From: an uncultured Lachnospiraceae bacterium
GTDB taxonomy: Bacteria > Bacillota > Clostridia > Lachnospirales > Lachnospiraceae
Direction: 5' to 3'
NCBI GenBank assembly: GCA_947629565.1
Contig: CANREG010000025.1
Location: 1 to 37,363 of the forward strand
DNA length: 37,363 nucleotides
This document shows positions 25,990 through 33,671 of the stretch, piece after piece. The notes beneath the pieces were generated by a model. The model did not search any database and was not told the DNA's origin. It saw only the letters and a list, made by a program, of their open reading frames with translations. A program made the translations under genes and the position numbers. The number at the start of each line of letters is the position of its first letter. The stretch's first letter is position 1.

Positions 25990-26808
25990 ATGGGGAAAAA
26001 TTTATGTGATTATGAGATGTATTTGTATCAACAGGAGCTTGCCGATGCCACCATAGCCCTGTATATGAGGGAGGCGGGAAAGTTTATTCAATTTGCCGGA
26101 GACAGGAAGATGAATAAGGCGCTGGTATTGGAATACAAAAAGTACATGGCCGGACAAAAACTGGCAGCGACTACAATTAATCAGCGTATAATTGCGGTCA
26201 ACCGTTATCTGCGGTTTGGCGGATATGAAGATTGTGTAATTAAGACAAATCGGATCCAGCGACATGTGAGTATTGATAATGTGATTACAGACAACGACTA
26301 TATTTGTCTTTTGGAATACGCAAAAAAAACAGGAGATGATAAATATTTTGCTATTATGAAAACTTTGGCGCTGACGGGAATCCGGGTAAGCGAGCTGCGT
26401 TACATTACTGTGGAGAATATGGAAACCGGTCATATTGTTGTGGAGAATAAAGGGAAAATACGGGAGGTGTTTTTGCCGGATAGCCTGATTAAGATATTAA
26501 AAGATTATTGTGAAAATCATCATATTACGACAGGCAGTGTATTTCAAGGTAATAAGGGGGCGCCTATCAGCCGAATGGCGGTATGGAATAAATTAAACCG
26601 TATGGCGGAAAAAGCGGGGGTGGACAGAAAGAAAGGGCATCCCCATGGGTTTCGGCATTACTTTGCCCTTCTGTATATGAAGAATTATTCTAATCTGTTT
26701 GAACTGGCAGATATCTTAGGACATTCCAGTCTGGAAACCACCAGAATATATGCAGCGGCTACTGTGGAGGATAAGAGAAGGCGAATGGATCAGTTGGATC
26801 GGGGTTGA
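25990..26808 (+). CDS. Tyrosine recombinase (integrase), probable DNA invertase
   Basis: 272 aa from the ATG at 25990, eight bases after GAAAGGAG. The N-terminal SAM-like core-binding domain spans residues 1-90. The C-terminal catalytic domain shows the full tyrosine recombinase set: R132 in LTGIRVSELR, a beta-hairpin Lys at about 154-156 in VENKGKIREV, H219 and R222 in HPHGFRHYF, H245 in LGHSSLETT and the nucleophile Y254 in TRIYAAA. It is shorter than phage integrases, with no arm-binding domain, as in XerC/D and in the invertases that flip promoters in Clostridia and Bacteroidetes. The stop codon is only three bases before an 18-bp inverted repeat. There are no phage or ICE genes nearby. 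Its job is most likely to flip the adjacent 141-bp segment. Confidence 0.88.
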   Translation: MGKNLCDYEMYLYQQELADATIALYMREAGKFIQFAGDRKMNKALVLEYKKYMAGQKLAATTINQRIIAVNRYLRFGGYEDCVIKTNRIQRHVSIDNVITDNDYICLLEYAKKTGDDKYFAIMKTLALTGIRVSELRYITVENMETGHIVVENKGKIREVFLPDSLIKILKDYCENHHITTGSVFQGNKGAPISRMAVWNKLNRMAEKAGVDRKKGHPHGFRHYFALLYMKNYSNLFELADILGHSSLETTRIYAAATVEDKRRRMDQLDRG

Positions 26809-26809
26809 C

Positions 26810-26838
26810 GAAATACAATATTCTGTAAAGAATGTCAA
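26810..26838 (-). promoter_or_regulatory. Outward antisense promoter in the drawn orientation
   Basis: On the minus strand, TTGACA (26838-26833), 17 bases and TATTTC (26815-26810) point into the 3' end of the recombinase gene. The -10 is poorer than the TATTCT available on the other side, so this may be weak. It would give an antisense RNA to the recombinase only in the OFF orientation. Confidence 0.4.
26812..26829 (+). repeat. Left inverted repeat (IRL) of invertible segment
   Basis: AATACAATATTCTGTAAA is the perfect reverse complement of 26971-26988, and the match extends to 21 bp with one mismatch (26812-26832 against 26968-26988). Each repeat has an internal partial dyad, TACA-ATATTC-TGTA: two arms around a 6-bp centre, as in Xer-type crossover sites. 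Confidence 0.9.
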
Positions 26839-26970
26839 GTGGTTTATTTGATATTTTTTCCTTTTTTATGGAAGTTTATTTAAATATAGGCCAGAAAGCC
26901 GTTAAATACATATGTATAATATTTAATATTACTATATACGAGATATTTAGTAAATAATACAAACTGCTTT

Positions 26971-26988
26971 TTTACAGAATATTGTATT
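26971..26988 (-). repeat. Right inverted repeat (IRR) of invertible segment
   Basis: TTTACAGAATATTGTATT is the exact inverse of 26812-26829. Its last four bases (TATT) plus the outside CT form the TATTCT -10 hexamer used after inversion, with the start site expected near 26997, about 48 bases before the first gene. Confidence 0.9.
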
Positions 26989-27044
26989 CTGTATCATGTA
27001 ACATAAAACACCGTCCTTAAGGGACACATAGAAAGGAGAAAGCT

Positions 27045-27593
27045 ATGGCGAGTACAGTAAATCCAATAAGTGTCAATGTGGGAATTGATTTTTCTCTGTT
27101 AACGACGAAACTTCATGCTGTGTATGAAAAAAGAGAAGCAGGGGAATATGCAGTTTTACTGGCACCCTCAGAATCGACGGCGGATAAAGGCGTTTCCATG
27201 AAAGCGGCAATTGAAGATATCAAGAAATTGATAAATGGGGTAGACAAGGAGGCAGATACCAGCCAGATGGAAACGGATATGCAGAAGGAGTTATCGAGAT
27301 TAGGAGATGAGCAAGCAAATGGTTTTAATTTTGATAACTTGGTGGTCAAGCTCAGTATGGCCTATCTGTATATTAGTAAAACGGGGGAGAATTCCACTGT
27401 AGAGTATGCATTTCAACTGCAAATCATAACAGAGGGCGTAATACCTAAAGAAATTAAGGGATTAATTGACGTTGATACTATTTCCATTTCTATATGGAAT
27501 ACCCAACGGAAAAGAATCACTGAACAAATGGGATTGGTATCTGTTAATGAATACCTGGGGATTTCTAAGCAGGAGACGGAACCGGTAGAATAG
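27045..27593 (+). CDS. Hypothetical protein, first gene of the switched operon
   Basis: 182 aa, not recognised. The start follows GAAAGGAGAAAGCT. There is no signal peptide or membrane segment. The N-terminal 50 residues look beta-rich, residues about 50-100 are helical and charged (AAIEDIKKLINGVDKEAD...), and a beta-rich part follows (LVVKLSMAYLYISKTGENSTVEYAFQLQIITEG). It is the gene nearest the invertible promoter, 56 bases after IRR, and lies 43 bases before the 1061-aa gene, so the two are probably made together and may interact. Chaperone, adaptor or structural roles are all possible; nothing in the sequence decides this. Confidence 0.75.
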   Translation: MASTVNPISVNVGIDFSLLTTKLHAVYEKREAGEYAVLLAPSESTADKGVSMKAAIEDIKKLINGVDKEADTSQMETDMQKELSRLGDEQANGFNFDNLVVKLSMAYLYISKTGENSTVEYAFQLQIITEGVIPKEIKGLIDVDTISISIWNTQRKRITEQMGLVSVNEYLGISKQETEPVE

Positions 27594-27636
27594 CAGAGTT
27601 AATAAGAACAAAGAGCATGAAAGGGGGCAGGCGGTT

Positions 27637-30600
27637 ATGATAAACAACAGAATTTCCTGTGAAGTTACAATTGAAGGACAGATTTTTCAATGTCCCGCCC
27701 GGATAACAGCCGGTACTCTGAATGGGGAGCCGGTCTATGGAGGTATTATCGAGTGGGGTAATAAACCTGTTGAGGACATTGTAACACGAGTAGATAATAA
27801 AATGAAAGAAAACCTTGGGGATTACATGAATGGTCTGCTCCCGGCCTGCGCTCCGAACGAACTGGGATTTTGCTACCGCAAAGGAATAACAATAATTGAG
27901 GTAAAGGAAGAAGGTGTGTGTTTTAAGCTGGCAAAAGCAGGTGAAGGAGGCGCATTGTTATTTTCTTTTAAAAGAGAAACAGCTGCAGGACAGCAAAACT
28001 CACTATTGGGGGAGATAATAAATGCCGCCGCAGATTTTTTTGGGCTTCAGAAGTTGTTTTTCTATGGACAATCAGGAAAACGGTATCTGCTTCCACAGAT
28101 AAAACCAGAGGAAATCAATATTGATAATGTCCCGGAACTTTTAAAAAATTCCAGTTTTTTTGTCTATACGCACTTTGATTTTTCTGGGGAGAGTATTTTT
28201 ATAAAAAGTGTCCGGACACTGTTTGGACTAACGGAAACAGATATTTTTATTGGCAAAGGCCAAGAGGGAATTGCCTGTGTATTGACCATTCCCACTGTTG
28301 AGAATAGCATTTTAAAAAGTGAAAATCTATATATGGTAATGGTGACTGGAAAGAATCTGAAATTTGGATTAAAGGGAGAGTTTACATTTTCTTTTTTATC
28401 GGCAATGACCTTTAAGACAGATTGTATGGTTTCGGCAGATGGTTTTGAATTTGAAGCGATAGCTGTTGTTAAAGCCCCTGTTCCGCTGTTTGGACCGTTT
28501 AAGCTTGGGGATACCTGTCTGATGATAAAGACAGGGCGAGGTTTAACCTTTGGTATGTATGTAGATTTATGCATAGGCAAGCTAAAAATATTTGGAGCAA
28601 TTATGTTGGAAAATCAGGGTTCTGTTATACAACTGGATCTTTTATCAGCGGCTTTTACTGATATTTCCATATTGGATTTGGTGGATAACCTGTTAATGGT
28701 GAATACAACGGATAAAAAAGATATAAGAGATAAGATAGACTTTATTAAGATTTTAGGACTGCATTTTCAGGAAATGGAGTTATTTGACCGGAATATGATT
28801 CAGCAAAAAGATATTACGGGGATTGTGAATCATTTTAATACACAGGCAAAAAGTAAAGAGTTCCAATTAGACGCTTCCCGGGTGAGGCTTACTTCCTTGC
28901 AGGGAGGAATAGAACTGACGGACTTAAAGAGGATGCGGCACTATTATATAAATTCTTCCGGAACCATACAGTTACAGGCCCAATTTTATTATGCGAGCAC
29001 CGATACAGAATTGGGAGATTACACCATAAAAAAAGGAATTTTTATCTGTGGTATACTGGACTTGTTTGGAAAAAAATTTGAGGTATTATTTTCATTTAAT
29101 GAATCAGAGGGACTGCTGGCCTATGCAAAGATTCCCGAGATAGATTTAAAATTTTTAAAAATAGGCCCGTCCTCTTTTAACGATAAGAATCCGAAACAGC
29201 TTCCTCTTGAAGAACACAGTATATTAAAACAGTTTATTAATTATGAGCAGGATGGGATGGTGTTTTTCCTGTCAGCCAGAAAAAATAATATTTCTTTTTA
29301 TTTCGACGGTGGAATAGATATAGTGGGATTACTTCAAGTGGATGCCAGAATAGTTTTTTGCAACGGATCAGTATCTGTTGATTTGCAGACGGAATGGCTT
29401 GATATTTTAGAGATTCGGCTGCAGCTTAAAGTGGATTATCAAAAATTCACAAAAGGTGAATTTGAGTTTTATCTGTCTATTGACACTTCCAAACTGAAAG
29501 AGAAACTGACGGCGGTTACTCAAAGAATTGATACCGCCATTGGAAAACTGCGGGAAAAAATTGACAATGCCAACAGAGAAATTGACCAGGCGCAGGCCCA
29601 TGTCAATGAGTTATATAGGCAGATAGAAGATTTGGATCGAAAAATTGCAAATTGCTGTGATGCCATTAACCATGCAAGCCTGTGGAAAAAGGCGTTTGTA
29701 GCCATCGCAAAAGGAATTGAAATCGGAGCCTATGAGGTGGCCAAGGCCGGAGTTTATGCGGCGATTGGCGTTGCTACGGCGGCTTTAGAGGTGGCAAGGG
29801 GAGCGCTCAAGCTGGGGGGTGAGGTCAGCGAAGGAGTAATGCAGGCGGTAAAAGGAGTAATACAGGGCGCTATGGCGATATTCTATCTGAACAAAATAGA
29901 ATTAAGGGTAGACGCAGACTCAAACAAGAAATGTTTTCAGGCTAGTATTAGCTTTACAGCATTGGGAAAAACCTATAATTATGATACTGAAATCGGAATG
30001 GATGCTCTGGAGAAATCTCCGGATAATGCCTTGTCAGACAGTATTAATAAAGAACTGGAACCCGATTTAAAAAATTTGGAAAGTACGGCTTCCAGAAGCA
30101 ATTGGAAAAAATATCGGCACGAAAGTTATACCATAGAGCAGAATTGCAGCAGGCTTGAAGAAGCGAATAGTCAGATGGCGGCATCTGTACATTTATTACA
30201 ATATATGCAAAATGCATATATCGATGAATATCATGTGGTAGATGGAAGCTTTGACGAAATGAATGTGTCCCTGAGGGGCGCTCTTGCGGATGCAGAAAAT
30301 ATTATGGCCGCAGGGACATGCGTCGGCGATGTGGAAAAATTGTCATGTGCTATGGACGGCTTAAGGGACAGTGTGAGAGACAGGGAAGAAAAGGGGGTGT
30401 ATCGCGATGAGGAACTAAATCAGATAAAGGATGTTTTATCAGATTATGATCAGGCAAGAATTTTGTATGACAAGGTGTCAGACAGCATGCGTGCTATGCA
30501 GGAACAGCAGGAACTAATGAAGCAGCATTGCAATAGCATAAAAACAAAGGGCTCTGAGGGAGATGTGGTTGTAGAGCAGACAAATATGGATGCAGACCGC

Positions 30601-30822
30601 CTAATGAATAAGATAGAGGAGCAGATGTATAAAGATTTCCCTGTGGATCGAAGCGGAGCGAATTTTATAAATTTATCCAGAGAACCGCTTATCAGGCAAT
30701 GTTTTGAGGAAGCGGAAAAGAGGAGAGGAGCTGTACCTTCCGACCAGATTCTTCGCATGCGGGACAGCAGCAGGAAGGGAAATTATAAAATTAGATTACA
30801 AAAAATGGTTGAAAATCAATAG
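27637..30822 (+). CDS. Large beta-rich, coiled-coil, hydrophobic-helix protein of unknown function
   Basis: 1061 aa, not recognised as a named family. No signal peptide is present. Residues about 1-610 alternate hydrophobic and polar residues in many predicted beta strands with recurrent short blocks (for example FKLGDTCLMIKTGRGLTFGMYVD), suggesting a long beta-structure. Residues about 615-675 form a coiled coil (KEKLTAVTQRIDTAIGKLREK...). Residues about 685-755 are Ala/Gly/Val-rich and hydrophobic (AIGVATAALEVARGALKLGGEV), able to make amphipathic or membrane-inserting helices. After another beta part, the last 250 residues are mostly helical and charged. The ribosome site is AAGGGGGC. The architecture recalls pore- or tail-forming toxin components, but that is an inference. 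It lies between the 182-aa gene and a protease. Confidence 0.8.
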   Translation: MINNRISCEVTIEGQIFQCPARITAGTLNGEPVYGGIIEWGNKPVEDIVTRVDNKMKENLGDYMNGLLPACAPNELGFCYRKGITIIEVKEEGVCFKLAKAGEGGALLFSFKRETAAGQQNSLLGEIINAAADFFGLQKLFFYGQSGKRYLLPQIKPEEINIDNVPELLKNSSFFVYTHFDFSGESIFIKSVRTLFGLTETDIFIGKGQEGIACVLTIPTVENSILKSENLYMVMVTGKNLKFGLKGEFTFSFLSAMTFKTDCMVSADGFEFEAIAVVKAPVPLFGPFKLGDTCLMIKTGRGLTFGMYVDLCIGKLKIFGAIMLENQGSVIQLDLLSAAFTDISILDLVDNLLMVNTTDKKDIRDKIDFIKILGLHFQEMELFDRNMIQQKDITGIVNHFNTQAKSKEFQLDASRVRLTSLQGGIELTDLKRMRHYYINSSGTIQLQAQFYYASTDTELGDYTIKKGIFICGILDLFGKKFEVLFSFNESEGLLAYAKIPEIDLKFLKIGPSSFNDKNPKQLPLEEHSILKQFINYEQDGMVFFLSARKNNISFYFDGGIDIVGLLQVDARIVFCNGSVSVDLQTEWLDILEIRLQLKVDYQKFTKGEFEFYLSIDTSKLKEKLTAVTQRIDTAIGKLREKIDNANREIDQAQAHVNELYRQIEDLDRKIANCCDAINHASLWKKAFVAIAKGIEIGAYEVAKAGVYAAIGVATAALEVARGALKLGGEVSEGVMQAVKGVIQGAMAIFYLNKIELRVDADSNKKCFQASISFTALGKTYNYDTEIGMDALEKSPDNALSDSINKELEPDLKNLESTASRSNWKKYRHESYTIEQNCSRLEEANSQMAASVHLLQYMQNAYIDEYHVVDGSFDEMNVSLRGALADAENIMAAGTCVGDVEKLSCAMDGLRDSVRDREEKGVYRDEELNQIKDVLSDYDQARILYDKVSDSMRAMQEQQELMKQHCNSIKTKGSEGDVVVEQTNMDADRLMNKIEEQMYKDFPVDRSGANFINLSREPLIRQCFEEAEKRRGAVPSDQILRMRDSSRKGNYKIRLQKMVENQ

Positions 30823-30855
30823 AAACGGTCATGAAAGGAAAGGAGAGGAGATAGC

Positions 30856-32862
30856 ATGGATGAAAAAAGTGAGATGAAAAAAAAGAACAAAGAAAAGGAA
30901 AAGTCACCGCCATTTATAAATACAATAAAAATTCTATTGGCGGGAGCAGCTCTGGTTACAATAGGCGCTGTTGTAAAAAAAGGAATTCAAATCCAGGATT
31001 ATCCACCCAAAGATGATAATACGGTATATAGTACGATTTTGGTGTATATGGATGGAAGCAACCTGGAAAGCGATTATTATGCGGCAACGGATGATTTGCA
31101 TGAGATGGAGCAGGCGTTAAGGGACAGCGGATTAACCAATGAAGATGTCCATATTGTTGTGGAGGCCGGAGGTGCAAAGCGGTGGGTTTACGACGCAATG
31201 GCAGATAAGAAATACGGAAGGTTCTGTGTCTCTGCCGAGGGAAGCTATAATGTAGAGGGAATGGAGGCCAGAGACATGGGGGAGTCGGATACATTGGCGG
31301 ATTTTATTAATTACGGGACGCAGTCTTATCCGGCCGAGAATTATGGATTGGTTTTTTGGAATCATGGTTCCGGGCAAATTGACGGATTTGGATGTGACGA
31401 GCAGTTTGAAGAGTCGTCACTTACCTTGCAGGAAATAGAAGAAGGCTTCCAAAAATCGCATATGAAACAGCCCTTTTCCTTTATCAGCATGGATGCCTGT
31501 CTGATGGGGGATATAGAACTGGCTTCTGTGTTAAAGAGCTATGCCCGTTACCTGATTGCTTCTGAGGAAGTGGAGCCGCAGCAGGGATATGATTATTCAT
31601 GGATGAAAACTATATATGATGAGATGCATAAGACACAGGAAGACTTAGGGGAAGCAATAGGGGAATCCATGGTTCGCACTTATAAAAATTATTATAAGGA
31701 TAAGGACTATAAACTGACGCTGACACTTATGGATTTAGCTGCTTATGATGGGTTTCATGAACAATTTCATAAAATGATGGATCAAGTGGCAGACGGCGCA
31801 AATGATAATTTTTACCGAAATCTTGGAAAGAAAAGACTGGCATTACAGGGATTTAACAGAAGCGGTTCGGAAGCGGCCGAGATCATTGACATGATGAGTT
31901 TTTTGAAGCTGTTGGCCGGATTGACCGGAAAGACTGCCGAGTATGCTGAACTGCAGAACCAGTATAAAAAGCTGGTTATATGCAAGATTGTTAAAGGATA
32001 TGTAAAATCCCCCTCCGGGGTTAGCATCTATCTGCCAAGCGGGGCTGACGAGTGGATGTTAAAGGATTTAACTGTATATAACAATATTGATTTTTGCACA
32101 TCATATAAAAATTTTTTGGATAAATATAAGAATTATCTGAAAAAAGAAAGCCATATTCAGTGGTTTGATGTGGACGGAGATCAAAAAGAGATAAAGGTAC
32201 GGGTAAATCCGGATTCCATTGAAGAAATTGCCGCCGCCTATCTGACGACATTTATTCAGCCGGATAAGGGAGGTCCTGCCTATCTGTTAAGTACGGACAG
32301 TGATTTGATAATAAATCGTTCCGGGTATCTGAAAGCAGAACCGGATAAGCAGTATTGGGGAATAAAAGATAAATTTCTATGCATGATTGAGGTTATAAAC
32401 AATAGCGCATACACAGAATATCTGGCACCTGTGCTGTATCGGAGTAAGTCTGGCAGATATCAGCTTTGTACCATACATATACAGTTTGATGATGACCATG
32501 AAGACGGTAAAGTAGTAGCTATTACTCCAGTCGGGGGCAAAAAACAGCAATATGAACTGAAGGAAGGGGATACGTTTTATCCACTGTATCCTTTAAAAGA
32601 AAAGTATGAAGATGATATGGCTGGTATAAAGAAAGATGAAAACCAGGCGATGCAAAATGGACAGACCGAAGAGGAAATCAGGAGTGGCAGCATATATATG
32701 GACTCCTATTATATTGGAGACAGGGTTTCCATAGACAGCATGGAGGATGGCAAATTAATGCTGATAGATGCCAAGATTGAAGACTGCATATTTGGATTTA
32801 TGTTACAGGACACAAAACAAAGGTTGTCCTGCACGGATTTTATATCAGGAAAAGAAATGTGA
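30856..32862 (+). CDS. Membrane-anchored clostripain-family (C11) cysteine protease
   Basis: 668 aa. The N-terminus is Lys-rich, followed by one hydrophobic helix (about residues 21-40, TIKILLAGAALVTIGAVV), so it is an N-in, C-out signal anchor with the protease outside the cell. The C11 catalytic dyad is H170 in FWNHGSGQ and C215 in SMDACLMGDIE. ILVYMDGSNLE marks the start of the caspase-like fold. C11 enzymes generally cut after Arg or Lys and are often self-activated. The C-terminal 250 residues are beta-rich and unrecognised. The start follows AAAGGAGAGGAG. It sits in the switched operon, so it may process the operon's own products or external targets. Confidence 0.88.
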   Translation: MDEKSEMKKKNKEKEKSPPFINTIKILLAGAALVTIGAVVKKGIQIQDYPPKDDNTVYSTILVYMDGSNLESDYYAATDDLHEMEQALRDSGLTNEDVHIVVEAGGAKRWVYDAMADKKYGRFCVSAEGSYNVEGMEARDMGESDTLADFINYGTQSYPAENYGLVFWNHGSGQIDGFGCDEQFEESSLTLQEIEEGFQKSHMKQPFSFISMDACLMGDIELASVLKSYARYLIASEEVEPQQGYDYSWMKTIYDEMHKTQEDLGEAIGESMVRTYKNYYKDKDYKLTLTLMDLAAYDGFHEQFHKMMDQVADGANDNFYRNLGKKRLALQGFNRSGSEAAEIIDMMSFLKLLAGLTGKTAEYAELQNQYKKLVICKIVKGYVKSPSGVSIYLPSGADEWMLKDLTVYNNIDFCTSYKNFLDKYKNYLKKESHIQWFDVDGDQKEIKVRVNPDSIEEIAAAYLTTFIQPDKGGPAYLLSTDSDLIINRSGYLKAEPDKQYWGIKDKFLCMIEVINNSAYTEYLAPVLYRSKSGRYQLCTIHIQFDDDHEDGKVVAITPVGGKKQQYELKEGDTFYPLYPLKEKYEDDMAGIKKDENQAMQNGQTEEEIRSGSIYMDSYYIGDRVSIDSMEDGKLMLIDAKIEDCIFGFMLQDTKQRLSCTDFISGKEM

Positions 32863-32881
32863 GAACAAGGGAGGTTTTAAA

Positions 32882-33649
32882 ATGTGTAATGTATCAAATC
32901 AAGAACTAATATTACGTTTATATGATGTTAAAAAGAAAAAAGGTGGAGATGGAAATAGAGATAGTTCAATATTTGATAATAAACAACTCCACGAGGATTT
33001 AATGGCAATTCGGTTATGGAGATTGGAACATAAAAATTATACGCTGGACAATAAAGTAGACATAAAGGTGTATTGGGGCAAGAGTGACTCTTCTAAAAAT
33101 ATAACAGTACTGGCGTATGGCAACCAATTATGGATTAAGGGGTTCCAGGTAGGTGGGGGTAAACCGGTATACTTTGATAACCTTAATTATGAAAGAGATA
33201 CAAAAACCTTTTCTCTTAATCCCTACGAAGCCTGGAAATATCTGGACACTCTCGTTGAAAAAAATGACGCAAAAAGCAGCAGAGAAGAATATCTGATGTG
33301 TACATTTTTAACGTCAGAAATGGTGAGGAATGAAATGTTGGAATGCATTTTTTTAAATTGTCCGAAAACTATGAAGGAAAGATGGGTTGATTATAAACTT
33401 ATATATCAAAACTGGAAATCCACAGCTAATGCCATAGATAAATTGTTAAAAAAGGAGCAAGAAATCCCGTCGAATTATATAGAAACGATTACGAAAGAGA
33501 ATCTGGAACAGATATGGAGCGATTTTTCTAAAAATAATGATAAGGATAATCCCGAATGTTGGCGCCAATATTGGGAAAATTCTGTTCGGGGTTTTAGTCC
33601 ACAGGTTTTAGACATTTATTATAATTTTTTACAATCAGATGTTAAATAA
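32882..33649 (+). CDS. Ribosome-inactivating-protein-like rRNA N-glycosidase
   Basis: 255 aa from the ATG at 32882, seven bases after GGGAGG. The length equals a RIP A chain. By eye, the RIP pattern is present in order: NQLWIKGFQVGGGKPVYFDN (81-100) resembles the NxYVVGF...YYF strand pair, Y115 in NPYEAWKYL fits ricin Tyr123, the catalytic E146 and R149 lie in LTSEMVRNEM (ricin Glu177/Arg180, SEAAR), and W178 in IYQNWKSTANAI fits Trp211 of the NSWGRLSTAI motif. The residue at the ricin Tyr80 position is W84, an unusual change. RIPs depurinate the sarcin-ricin loop adenine and stop translation. There is no signal peptide and no obvious immunity gene, so export or target is unknown. The assignment is from motifs only. 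Confidence 0.62.
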   Translation: MCNVSNQELILRLYDVKKKKGGDGNRDSSIFDNKQLHEDLMAIRLWRLEHKNYTLDNKVDIKVYWGKSDSSKNITVLAYGNQLWIKGFQVGGGKPVYFDNLNYERDTKTFSLNPYEAWKYLDTLVEKNDAKSSREEYLMCTFLTSEMVRNEMLECIFLNCPKTMKERWVDYKLIYQNWKSTANAIDKLLKKEQEIPSNYIETITKENLEQIWSDFSKNNDKDNPECWRQYWENSVRGFSPQVLDIYYNFLQSDVK

Positions 33650-33671
33650 AAATTCAAAAAGGAGACGAACT

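Larger units (their letters stand above)
26812..26988. other. Invertible promoter segment (inverton), drawn in OFF orientation
   Basis: Two perfect 18-bp inverted repeats enclose 141 bp (26830-26970), a size close to known clostridial switches such as the Clostridioides difficile flg and cwpV switches. In the orientation shown, TTGACA sits on the minus strand (26838-26833) near IRL. If the segment flips, this TTGACA lands beside IRR, exactly 17 bp before TATTCT (26985-26990), and points at the operon starting at 27045. As drawn, the bases 17 bp upstream of TATTCT are AACTGC, so no promoter is formed there. Repeats, recombinase adjacency and spacing are seen directly; inversion in cells is inferred. 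No terminator is visible, so some read-through from the recombinase gene is possible. Confidence 0.85.

Noticed and set aside
25990-26808. Recombinase as integrase of a prophage or ICE
   Set aside because: No att-like direct repeats, tRNA gene, phage or conjugation genes nearby; the inverted repeat pair next to it fits an invertase.
26915-26920. TATAAT inside the invertible segment as a ready-made promoter in the drawn orientation
   Set aside because: No acceptable -35 lies 16-18 bases upstream (CAGAAA at 17). The segment is so AT-rich that such hexamers are expected by chance.
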